Assembly: GCF_024701975.1 (NCBI RefSeq)
Contig: NZ_JANLNM010000001.1
Span: 2,108,001-2,172,000 of the forward strand
From: Variovorax sp. ZS18.2.2
Lineage (GTDB): Bacteria; Pseudomonadota; Gammaproteobacteria; Burkholderiales; Burkholderiaceae_C
Direction: 5' to 3'
DNA: 64,000 nt
Under the pieces are notes generated by a model that made no database searches, had not been told where the DNA came from, and saw only the letters and a list, made by a program, of their open reading frames with translations. A program made the translations under genes and the position numbers. Shown in pieces: positions 46,427-53,577 of this stretch. Within the stretch, counting starts at the first letter, position 1. Each line of letters begins with the position of its first letter.

Positions 46427-47755
46427 TCAGGCCGCTTTACCGGTACCATCGATACCGAATCGCTGCAATTCATCCCAGTACTCAGGAAATGTCTTGGCCA
46501 CGCAATGCGGATCCAGGATCGCAATGTTCCCCAACTTGGAAGCAAGGACCCCGAAGCTCATTGCAATGCGGTGATCGTCAAAGGTCTCCAGTCCAACCAT
46601 TTCAGAGGGGCCACTTCGATGCTCCTGGATCACGATGGAATCGGGTCCTTCCTCGACAGGCACATTCAACGTGCGCAAGTGTGCTGCGCAAACGCCGAGG
46701 CGATCACATTCCTTGATTCTTAATGTGCCCAGTCCCCGAATTCTCAAACCACCGGGAACAAGGGGAGCAATAGCCATCAGAGTCGGAGCTACGTCTGGCA
46801 TGTCCTCCATGTCGATCTCCTCATCGACTGCGTTCATGCCGTTGCTGGGGCCGGTGATCCGAGTGGTGTCTGCGTCGGACGAAACGGTGGCGCCAAGCTT
46901 TTCGCACAGCTTGAAGAACCCATAGTCGCCTTGCAAGGTCTGGTGACCCAGATTCCGAAAAGTCACAGCCGTGCCGTGCACGGTCGCGAGCGCAGCAAAG
47001 TAGGAAGCCCCCGAGGCGTCGCCCTCCACCGCCATATCGACGGCGCGATAGCTTTGGGGACGAACATCGAACGCAGTTCCGCTCTCGTTCCATGTGACAT
47101 TTACACCGAAGGCTTTCATCTGTGCGGTGGTGATGTCGATATAGGGTCGGCTGACCAGTTCACCCCGCACCTTGATGCTCAAACCCTCAGTCAGCAACGG
47201 CGCGATTTGCATCAAGGCGGAGAAGAACTGACTGGAACGGTTGCCTGCCATCTCCACGGATCGTTGTCGCGTCTCGGGATGCCCTTGAATAAGGACAGGA
47301 AGTCCCGAGGCTTCCTCAGGATCGACCCGTGCACCAAGACTCCTAAGTGCATCGACAAGGTATTTGTTGGGGCGAGCACGCAGGGATTCGTGGCCATCGA
47401 TATGGGTCGCATCCTTGCGAAGGAATGCCAGAGCGATCAGGAATCGAGTCGAGGTTCCACTGAGTCCCAACTGAACGTTCAATTGACCTGTAGCGAATTT
47501 TCCGCCGGTGCCCGTAACGGTATAGGTGCCGTCCTCGGATACTGCCATGCCAACGCCCAGTGTTCGCAGGGCGCTGGTCAACTCATCGATATCGTCGCAA
47601 TTGGCAAGGCCAGTAATGCGGCTTGTTCCCGTTGCCAGCGAGGCGAGGACCAGGGTCCGTAATGAGATCGACTTGCTGCCCGGAAGGTCCATCGAGAAGT
47701 CCCGTGGCGCATCGGCCAGTTTGCTCAGCATCCATACATCTTGATCTGCACTCAT
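46427..47755 (-). CDS. aroA: EPSP synthase (3-phosphoshikimate 1-carboxyvinyltransferase) in the peptide cluster
   Basis: A 442-aa enolpyruvyl transferase. Substrate and catalytic motifs are all kept: LPGSKSISLRT near residue 25, LGLSGTSTRFL, RSSQFFSALMQIAPLL, MPDVAPTLMAIAPL (catalytic Asp), LRIKECDRL (catalytic Glu), ETFDDHRIAMSF and DPHCVAKTFPEYWDEL (Lys). It should therefore be active on shikimate 3-phosphate or a close analogue. A housekeeping copy is expected elsewhere in the genome, so this is probably a specialised or self-protecting paralogue. It sits between DegT and cysC with gaps of 35 and 23 bases. The start is the ATG at 47755, not the in-frame TTG five codons earlier. Confidence 0.9.
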   Translation of the reverse strand: MSADQDVWMLSKLADAPRDFSMDLPGSKSISLRTLVLASLATGTSRITGLANCDDIDELTSALRTLGVGMAVSEDGTYTVTGTGGKFATGQLNVQLGLSGTSTRFLIALAFLRKDATHIDGHESLRARPNKYLVDALRSLGARVDPEEASGLPVLIQGHPETRQRSVEMAGNRSSQFFSALMQIAPLLTEGLSIKVRGELVSRPYIDITTAQMKAFGVNVTWNESGTAFDVRPQSYRAVDMAVEGDASGASYFAALATVHGTAVTFRNLGHQTLQGDYGFFKLCEKLGATVSSDADTTRITGPSNGMNAVDEEIDMEDMPDVAPTLMAIAPLVPGGLRIRGLGTLRIKECDRLGVCAAHLRTLNVPVEEGPDSIVIQEHRSGPSEMVGLETFDDHRIAMSFGVLASKLGNIAILDPHCVAKTFPEYWDELQRFGIDGTGKAA

Positions 47756-47790
47756 CTCTACCTCTAACAATTAAAAAAAGCAAAAAAGCA

Positions 47791-48975
47791 CTAGGCATGA
47801 AAAGCTTGCGACCAGCGCTGTAGCCTTTGCCAGCAGGAGTCCCAGTCGACCTCGCCGTACATGTCTCTCGTATCGAATAACACGAGATCGTCCAAGCCGC
47901 AGTTGTCGCTCGCGTCAACGTATCTGAAGTTGAGCCTCCGGCTGGAAAGCGCGCCTGCACCGAGGTCGAGGCTTGCCGCAAACTGCTGTGCCAATGGGGG
48001 ATCGCAGTGCTTCAACCGAATCCCCGCTGTGACCGCAACTTGCACTAGCCGATCTCTCACGGCCGGCTCGTCTACACGGCAAGGCAGCTTGTACCACACG
48101 CCCTCGCTCCATCTTTTGGGGCGCTGCAGTGGACGAACCATGGGAAAAAGTTCGGTCAAGATCGACTCAAACTTAGCGACGTTTCGATTCTTCGCCGCGG
48201 CAATATTGTCGAGTCGCTTCATGTGGCTGTGAGCAAGATGGGCAGCCAGGGGGTAGCCGCGCAAATTGACGCCGACACCCAGGCGCCCGAGTGGTCTGAT
48301 CGTTGCATCGTTGATCTCCGCGAGACACCGATGCTTGGCCAGACCGAACACCAGAGCCCGATCGAAAATAGCGGAGGACCGGGAAAACAGCACGCCCCCC
48401 AAGCCACCGCTAACCAGCTTGGTGGTGCCACAGCTGAAGAATGCTACATCCCCAAAATTACCCACCGCAATACCGTCCATGCGCGTCGCATGCGCATGCG
48501 ATGCGTCCTCAATTAATTTCAATGAATGTTGTTGGGCCAATGCGCAGAGGCGCACCATATCGGCTGGTAAACCCCATTGGTGATTGATGATCACCGCGCT
48601 GGTGCGAGAACTGATAGCCTGCTGCACCGCAGCTGGCTCGATGCTGCCGGAAGCGTCGCAGGCAACCAGCACGGGAACCAACCCAAACTGGAACAGCGGC
48701 GTCACCGTTCCCCGAAAACTGTGTGAGGGGACAATGACTTCGGAGCCAATCGGCAGATCCAACGCGAACAAGCCAGCTGCCAAAGCCGAGGTGCCAGAGT
48801 TATAGAAAGCGGCGCGCCCTCCTCCGAGATGCAAGCAGAACGCGGCTTCAAAGGAAACGACTGCCGGATGGGGATCTACGGCGCCCAGATCGGGCATAGC
48901 CGCTATTTCAGGCAACTGAGCCAGCACCTGTGCTTCGTAGAGAGGCCAGAGCCGAGGTTCGGTGTCAAGCGCCAT
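47791..48975 (-). CDS. DegT/DnrJ/EryC1-type PLP aminotransferase-like protein
   Basis: The 394-aa protein has the fold-type I PLP layout. FYNSGTSALAAGLFAL is the phosphate-binding segment, EDASHAHA holds the PLP-contacting Asp157, and the putative Schiff-base lysine is K186 in SCGTTKLVSGGLGGVLF. An IPSHSFRGT segment (VPSHSFRGT here) matches the family. These enzymes transaminate keto-sugars or cyclitols in antibiotic and O-antigen pathways, and some do other PLP chemistry. The usual sugar-pathway partners are missing here, so the substrate is unknown. Its start overlaps the kinase gene's end by 11 bases, showing tight coupling. Confidence 0.85.
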   Translation of the reverse strand: MALDTEPRLWPLYEAQVLAQLPEIAAMPDLGAVDPHPAVVSFEAAFCLHLGGGRAAFYNSGTSALAAGLFALDLPIGSEVIVPSHSFRGTVTPLFQFGLVPVLVACDASGSIEPAAVQQAISSRTSAVIINHQWGLPADMVRLCALAQQHSLKLIEDASHAHATRMDGIAVGNFGDVAFFSCGTTKLVSGGLGGVLFSRSSAIFDRALVFGLAKHRCLAEINDATIRPLGRLGVGVNLRGYPLAAHLAHSHMKRLDNIAAAKNRNVAKFESILTELFPMVRPLQRPKRWSEGVWYKLPCRVDEPAVRDRLVQVAVTAGIRLKHCDPPLAQQFAASLDLGAGALSSRRLNFRYVDASDNCGLDDLVLFDTRDMYGEVDWDSCWQRLQRWSQAFHA

Positions 48976-49585
48976 GCTGTGACCGCTCGATAATCTGCAT
49001 GACCTCCGTCAGCAACCTATCTGGCGATTGGGTCGCATCCAGTGCAATCACACCGGAACCTAAATCGGCGATTACTTCCTCGAGCGCGGATATGACCTTC
49101 TGCGTCGCTGCAAGTGGATCGTCCTCCAGAAGCAGAGAATCACCTTTCGGACGTCCCCTCATTCTTTCTATTGCCTGTTCTGCAGGTAGGCGAAGGTAAA
49201 TCAGGATGTCCGGCTGTGTTGCAAATTTGAGTATTTCGAGGTTTTGTGCGGTTGCCAATCCGAATTGCCTGAATCGTCCAAGCTGTTCAACGACATAGCC
49301 GTCGCAGAAGGCGTGCTGCACATTCGAACCTTTATACATGTGTAGCAGAGCGGATCGCGCGACCAGATCTACGGCTCGCACTGCCTCGACCGTTGAGTGG
49401 CCGAACACCTTGTACGGACGACATCGGCCCGCTCGCGATGCCGCGGCCTCCAGCAATCTCACGCCTTCGCTTTGAAACGGGCGCTCATAAGCGTAAGCTT
49501 GGCCCAGCTCGTTAATACGCTTTCTCGCTGCGTGAATCAGCGTCGTCTTCCCACTGCCGTCAATGCCGGCTACTTCTATCAGCAT
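48965..49585 (-). CDS. thymidylate-kinase-like P-loop kinase
   Basis: A 206-aa protein resembling dTMP kinase. The P-loop is AGIDGSGKTT (residues 6-14) and the late LID-like region reads RMRGRPKGDSLLLEDD. The DR(Y/H) motif, whose Arg binds the nucleotide phosphate in dTMP kinases, reads CDGY here (D95-G96-Y97), so the Arg is missing. That suggests a different phosphate acceptor. In this cluster it may phosphorylate a biosynthetic intermediate. The ATG at 49585 follows the flavoprotein's stop after a single base; a longer frame upstream would overlap that gene and is unlikely. Confidence 0.82.
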   Translation of the reverse strand: MLIEVAGIDGSGKTTLIHAARKRINELGQAYAYERPFQSEGVRLLEAAASRAGRCRPYKVFGHSTVEAVRAVDLVARSALLHMYKGSNVQHAFCDGYVVEQLGRFRQFGLATAQNLEILKFATQPDILIYLRLPAEQAIERMRGRPKGDSLLLEDDPLAATQKVISALEEVIADLGSGVIALDATQSPDRLLTEVMQIIERSQHGA

Positions 49586-49586
49586 G

Positions 49587-50732
49587 TCAAAGCTCCGGAA
49601 CGAGTTGAATTTCTGCACGTAGCAATCGCTCCATCGCCCGCCGGTAGGGAAGAGGAACAAGGTCCCAATATCCAGCCAGTGCTGCGCAACGCATTAGGTA
49701 AGTGGGATCAATGAGGGATCGTCGTCCCATCATGATGACGTCCGCCTGCGCCGATTCGAGGATGCTTTCGGAAAGCTCGATAGTGAAGATCTCCCCCACC
49801 GCCGCAGTGGCGATGCCAGCACCTACTTTGATAGCATTGGAAAACTGGACTTGGTAGCCGGGATGGGTTTTCTTGAGTATCGGAGAGACGATGCCTCCCG
49901 AACTGCAATCGATCAGCGCCACTCCTTCTATACCCAGCAGTCGCGACAGTTGAACAGAGTCCTCGAGCGCGATGCCATTGTTGACCCAGTCAACACAGGA
50001 AAGTCTGAATGCCAGGATAGTGTCGGCACGCAGCGCGGAGCGCAGCGTACGCGCCAACTCCACGGCGTAGAGACACCTGTTTTCAAAGCTGCCGCCATAC
50101 GAGTCTGTGCGCAAATTGGAGATTGGAGAGAGTAGGGAATGCACCAATCTCCCATGACCGCCGTGTACCTCAATGACTTCATAGCCGGCCCGCTCAGCAA
50201 GCTGGGCCGATTCGACAAACTGGCGAATCGTCTGCTGGATATCCCCGAGAGTCATCTCGCCCGGGACGGCGTAGTTTTCGCCAAATGCGATCGCGGAAGG
50301 CCCCAAGATGGGCCACCCCCCCTCCTTCACGGATAAGGACAGGTCACCGCGCCATGGGCTGCTGCGAGACCCTTTGCGCCCCGCATGACAAAGCTGAATG
50401 CCGGGCACAGCGCCGGCACGGCGAATCCCGTCGACCAAGCGTTGATGCGCAGGTAATAGCGAAACATCGTCAAGAACAAGATCCTCCGGTGTAACGCGGC
50501 CCACCGAAGAAATGGCTGTAGCTTCCACCACGACACATCCCGATGAAATCGCCAAGGTCGCGTAATGCCGCTCATGCCAAGCGGTCGGAGCCCCTTGTGG
50601 GGCAGCGTACTGGCACATGGGGGGCACCCATACGCGGTTTCGAAAATATTTCCCCTGCAATTGAAAACCCTCGAAAAGGGATTTCAATCCATTGCTGCCC
50701 GATGGCAGCCAGTTTTCAGAACTGGTAAGCAT
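49587..50732 (-). CDS. old-yellow-enzyme family flavoprotein (YqjM/NamA class)
   Basis: A 381-aa FMN-dependent TIM-barrel oxidoreductase. The N-terminal VPPMCQYAA holds the class-typical Cys (C40). IQLCHAGRKGS and VHGGHGRLVHSLLSPISNLRTDSYGGSFENR, seen in part, give the substrate-binding His190/His193 pair and the YGG-S-ENR signature. Such enzymes reduce activated C=C bonds with NAD(P)H. It may reduce an unsaturated intermediate made by the cluster. The start at 50732 is chosen over an earlier in-frame codon because the fold begins soon after and GGAGG lies 12 bases upstream. It overlaps the sulfotransferase stop by 17 bases. Confidence 0.88.
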   Translation of the reverse strand: MLTSSENWLPSGSNGLKSLFEGFQLQGKYFRNRVWVPPMCQYAAPQGAPTAWHERHYATLAISSGCVVVEATAISSVGRVTPEDLVLDDVSLLPAHQRLVDGIRRAGAVPGIQLCHAGRKGSRSSPWRGDLSLSVKEGGWPILGPSAIAFGENYAVPGEMTLGDIQQTIRQFVESAQLAERAGYEVIEVHGGHGRLVHSLLSPISNLRTDSYGGSFENRCLYAVELARTLRSALRADTILAFRLSCVDWVNNGIALEDSVQLSRLLGIEGVALIDCSSGGIVSPILKKTHPGYQVQFSNAIKVGAGIATAAVGEIFTIELSESILESAQADVIMMGRRSLIDPTYLMRCAALAGYWDLVPLPYRRAMERLLRAEIQLVPEL

Positions 50733-51339
50733 GTAAAGAGATTTCCTCCGCAAATGCATTAGCCACCGCTTTAATGCTGGTGGCATCGTATAAATCTCTG
50801 TAGTCTTTTCTCTCGCGGAATTGACTTTTGGCCCGACACGACAATCCAGAATATGAGAGACCAATTCGACTGAATATTTTCTCAAGTTCTTCGTCTAGGT
50901 TTTCGTACCTGCCCACGTGGTCCACGATGACTGACGAGGCGATTCCATAGAGAGGAAAATTCCTGGCGTCCTTGAACTCTCCACTGGAAATGAAATCGCT
51001 GAAGTTCCGCGCTGCCGTAGGCCTGGCCCTGCGGTGATAGAACATTGAAACAACCTTATCCCAAGGATTACGGTCTATGCAGAACTTGAAATAAGAATCC
51101 CAAATTTCCGGGGAAACGAATTTCCTAATCTCTGCGGCAGAGGCATGGTTGTAAAAAGGATGTGCATCCGCATCCGGAATTTTTCCTCCATGCTCCGCAC
51201 GCAATTGCTCGTCGCGCGGCGAGACCGCCGTGACGACGTCACCGCGTTCCGCATGCTTTGACAATTCAATTTCCAATGAAGTGCTCGCCGTCTTCCGGCA
51301 GCGAATAAATATCATTTTTCTGGAATGCATGATGATCAC
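50716..51339 (-). CDS. PAPS-dependent sulfotransferase
   Basis: A 207-aa sulfotransferase-fold protein. The 5'-phosphosulfate loop reads RKTASTSL (about residues 15-22), with the catalytic Lys. The 3'-phosphate motif is DRNPWDKVVSMFYH (R90 and S98). The layout fits Sulfotransfer_2-like enzymes. With the APS kinase in the same cluster and a Tyr-containing precursor two genes upstream, tyrosine O-sulfation of the peptide is the leading hypothesis, by analogy with RaxST. The start is uncertain: GTG at 51339 has GAGGAG six bases upstream; ATG at 51330 and GTG at 51366 are alternatives. Confidence 0.85.
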   Translation of the reverse strand: MIIMHSRKMIFIRCRKTASTSLEIELSKHAERGDVVTAVSPRDEQLRAEHGGKIPDADAHPFYNHASAAEIRKFVSPEIWDSYFKFCIDRNPWDKVVSMFYHRRARPTAARNFSDFISSGEFKDARNFPLYGIASSVIVDHVGRYENLDEELEKIFSRIGLSYSGLSCRAKSQFRERKDYRDLYDATSIKAVANAFAEEISLHAYQF

Positions 51340-51467
51340 GCATCTCTCCTCTTTGCTGAAGCGCACAGTTCAGCGCCGTGGCTACTTTAGCTACCCATAT
51401 TGATCTTCACAAAACTGACTTACGCCTAGCCGTGAATGCGGTTTATTTGCCGCGAAATTATTTATTC

Positions 51468-52619
51468 CTATCGCAGCAGCTCAATGACTCCACGCGTTGC
51501 CAACGAAAGAATCACGTCATGAACCTCTCTTGGATTGCGATCTTGGAATTGTTCGAGCAAAGCGCCAATCGTTGTTTCCGGATTGCGAGCAAGAAAACCT
51601 TTCAGGTCCCGCAACTCATCTCGGAAGTATATTTTTCCGGTGCTGGTTGCGAAATGGTCTTCTGCCGCGTCCGGTTGAAGCACATTCAATCTGACTTTTA
51701 AATGTGTTTCCAAGGACTTCACATTGGCATCACCGAGGAGATCCAAATTCAGCCGCGTCTCTATGCGTTGCTCGCCGAGATGCTGCTCCATGAAATTGCG
51801 ATACGACGCCGAATCGTTCATCAGGGCAGATATGTGCTCGCTCAACGCACTAATTGTCGCCCTGTCGTCTTTCTCATCTCCAAACGCTTGGCGCGCGTGC
51901 ACGGATTCAGGAAGTTGCCGGAAGATCCATTTGACGTAATCCAGCGCGAAAGAAGGAAAAGTGCCAATCGCGAGATGCACCGTTGGCTCTCCAAGTGGAG
52001 TGACGTTGTGCCACCACCCTCGCGGAATGTAGAGAACGTCACCCTCTTCCAGTATGAAATCCATGTAGGGCTCGGATGGGCACGGATATCGATCTTCAAT
52101 AAATTTGCTCTGATGCATGTAGAGAGGCGCGTCGAAAGAGGGCTTATAAATTACCCAGCGCTTCTTTCCCACCAGCTGCACTGCAAAAACATCTCTCGAG
52201 TCCCAATGCGCCCGATATGAATCGACTTCTCCGAATGCGATATATGCAGACGTGACCGTTTGCCTACCAGTTAATTGCGCAATGTCTTTGGCATAGTCGT
52301 TGAACCGTGGCTCATCATAAATATTATTTGCCACAACAGTTGCACCCTCCTTTAGAAACTTATAGAGGGCAATTTTTTTCAATTTCTTGCGAACATCCCC
52401 AACGTGAAAGTATGTGTCAATATACTCCTCCTTGGGCACATTTCCATGAGGGAAAGAAACGCGAAAATTGATTGAGTCTGCGTCTGTTCTGGCAATGATG
52501 TCATTAATATCATTCCAGGAGACAACACTGGGATTTGCCGATTTTTTAATGACCAGCGGTTTTTTTTCTTGGTATTTTTCCTTGAATTCTGTGGGATTTA
52601 TCTTGAAATCTATCAGCAT
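51468..52619 (-). CDS. JmjC/cupin-8 family Fe(II)/2-oxoglutarate oxygenase
   Basis: The 383-aa protein has a JmjC fold of the ribosomal-oxygenase type. Iron ligands H138 and D140 (YRAHWDSRD) and H204 (PRGWWHNVTP) are present, and K152/K153 in GKKRW can bind 2-oxoglutarate. A helical dimerisation region and a C-terminal winged-helix-like end (LSLATRGVIELLR) follow, as in RoxA/YcfD. Such enzymes hydroxylate protein side chains (Arg, His, Asn). Lying directly after the precursor gene, it is a candidate peptide hydroxylase. AAGGA eight bases upstream supports the start at 52619. Its codons are AT-rich, as elsewhere in the island. Confidence 0.88.
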   Translation of the reverse strand: MLIDFKINPTEFKEKYQEKKPLVIKKSANPSVVSWNDINDIIARTDADSINFRVSFPHGNVPKEEYIDTYFHVGDVRKKLKKIALYKFLKEGATVVANNIYDEPRFNDYAKDIAQLTGRQTVTSAYIAFGEVDSYRAHWDSRDVFAVQLVGKKRWVIYKPSFDAPLYMHQSKFIEDRYPCPSEPYMDFILEEGDVLYIPRGWWHNVTPLGEPTVHLAIGTFPSFALDYVKWIFRQLPESVHARQAFGDEKDDRATISALSEHISALMNDSASYRNFMEQHLGEQRIETRLNLDLLGDANVKSLETHLKVRLNVLQPDAAEDHFATSTGKIYFRDELRDLKGFLARNPETTIGALLEQFQDRNPREVHDVILSLATRGVIELLR

Positions 52620-52748
52620 GGGCTTTTTCCTTATTTTGATTTTTCCTGCTCTCCCCGCAGGTGCTCGTAGCCAAGGTCACTCCGCTGCGCGATCCAGAAA
52701 CTCTGCCATCTCGCAGCCCCTCCAACCCGGCCACAAGCGAAAGACTAA

Positions 52749-52779
52749 CCCGACTGTCAGAGCGCATCTGGCAGTCGGG
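52749..52779 (-). terminator. hairpin between the precursor gene and the tailoring genes (attenuator or terminator)
   Basis: CCCGACTG and CAGTCGGG pair over eight bases, then a single mismatch, then CAGA/TCTG pair over four, with a five-base loop. On the minus strand the 3' side is followed by TTAGTCTTTC, a weak T-rich tract. It starts 24 bases after the precursor stop. Partial readthrough here would give more precursor mRNA than enzyme mRNA, as is common for peptide clusters. Confidence 0.65.
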
Positions 52780-52802
52780 CGCATGAAAATTAATGCTTTT
52801 GG

Positions 52803-53009
52803 TTAGGAATAAACCTGACCGCAATAGTGGCCACCAGTCTTGGCTGCACCAGAGATGAGAAGCACCTCATCAGAGGTCAGTTCGCGAGCGAAAGCATCGA
52901 CGAGATCTTTGTAATTCGCATGGCTGCTGTGCAGACGTTCGAGGTTGACTTGGCTCAAGTTCGATTCAATTTCCAATTTTGACGCCAACGTGGGTGAGTT
53001 CTTTTGCAT
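52803..53009 (-). CDS. double-glycine-type precursor peptide, 68 aa (13-residue core)
   Basis: The leader ends LTSDEVLLISGA at residues 44-55. It fits the double-glycine consensus: L at -12, E at -8, I at -4, G at -2 and A at -1. C39 exporters cleave after this motif. The predicted core is AKTGGHYCGQVYS (residues 56-68) with two Tyr (62, 67), one His and one Cys. Leader residues 1-43 are charged and helical. Neighbours supply a C39 exporter, a sulfotransferase, an APS kinase and an oxygenase, so I infer a ribosomally made, modified and secreted peptide. AGAAAGG lies nine bases before the ATG. The ATG overlaps the stop of a 49-codon ORF (TAATG). Product class and target are unknown. Confidence 0.8.
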   Translation of the reverse strand: MQKNSPTLASKLEIESNLSQVNLERLHSSHANYKDLVDAFARELTSDEVLLISGAAKTGGHYCGQVYS

Positions 53010-53158
53010 TACAAAATGCCTTTCTTGATGGTAAAGTTTACTGTTGATCTGATCGAATCGACCAAACCATCTCCGATGGGGGGTTCAAAATCCTTTTTCA
53101 GACCCTCCAAAATAATCGTATGAGAGAACCTTCGCATGCACAAGCACCACCCATACAT
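53009..53158 (-). CDS. 49-codon ORF translationally coupled to the precursor
   Basis: ATG at 53158, with AAAGGA nine bases upstream, opens a frame that ends in TAA sharing its A with the precursor's ATG (TAATG). The product begins MYGWCLCMRRFSHTIILEG and continues KKDFEPPIGDGLVDSIRST. It is basic overall and unrecognised. The same frame stays open for 14 codons upstream, to a TAA at 53201-53203. Beyond that it is open again through an ATG at 53323 (40 codons). The whole may be a decayed gene broken by one stop, or the short ORF may be a real second peptide or leader. Confidence 0.4.
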   Translation of the reverse strand: MYGWCLCMRRFSHTIILEGLKKDFEPPIGDGLVDSIRSTVNFTIKKGIL

Positions 53159-53577
53159 TTTTTCCAGTCCTTTGATGTAATTTCGGAAGCCCGTCTCGAT
53201 TTAATTCTCAGTTTGAATGTCGATCTCGCTAATTTCCATCCAAAGTAATCGATGTCGACTCTTTGAGAGGAGCGCTTCAACTGACGTCCCATTCCACAGT
53301 TTCGCCCCCATTTCTAGGAACATGGATCGCAGTTTTTGCTCCGGCCTTGCGCATGCGTCTGCATACCTACGTGAGGTTGTGGCAGCGGCTTATCCTGGGG
53401 TGATGTATCGCGCGCTTCGGTGATGCCACGCCAGCAAGTGGTAGGGAAAATGACAGATCTACACGGTACTTCGTCTAGGCAAACGGTAGGCACGCTCCCA
53501 CACGCAGAGGCGATTCAGGCCGGTCCGGGCCTAAAGGCCGGTCGGGATACTGCAAGGCATCTCAGCTTCGGAGGACC
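53159..53577. other. right edge of the AT-rich island, upstream region of the precursor operon
   Basis: 419 bases. The left part contains the decayed-looking frame described above and must hold the promoter for the leftward cluster, but I found no convincing -35/-10 pair. Around 53430 the composition returns to high GC. Near 53522-53546 there is a GGCCGGTC direct repeat with a possible small hairpin upstream of the next gene. Nothing resembling an attachment site was seen. Confidence 0.5.

Larger units (their letters stand above)
38147..53430. other. AT-rich genomic island carrying a peptide biosynthesis, sulfation and secretion cluster
   Basis: Across this stretch the third codon positions lose the strong G/C bias of the flanks, and long shadow frames largely disappear. 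All main genes lie on the minus strand with gaps from overlapping to 115 bases, apart from the roughly 100-180-base spaces around the JmjC gene. The genes form one functional set: precursor peptide, tailoring enzymes, PAPS supply, type I exporter. No mobility gene is visible, so how it arrived is unknown. Boundaries are set by eye from composition, to within a few hundred bases. Confidence 0.75.

Noticed and set aside
52825-52835. Second Gly-Gly in the precursor (TGG before HYCGQVYS) as the cleavage site.
   Set aside because: Positions upstream of it lack the L-12/E-8/I-4 pattern, which fits only cleavage after Gly54-Ala55.
53098-53292. 64-codon minus-strand frame containing MGGACACEG, which looks like a second double-glycine peptide.
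   Set aside because: Its N-terminus is strongly basic, the positions before GG fit the leader consensus poorly, and the overlapping frame that ends in TAATG has a better ribosome binding site and direct coupling to the precursor.
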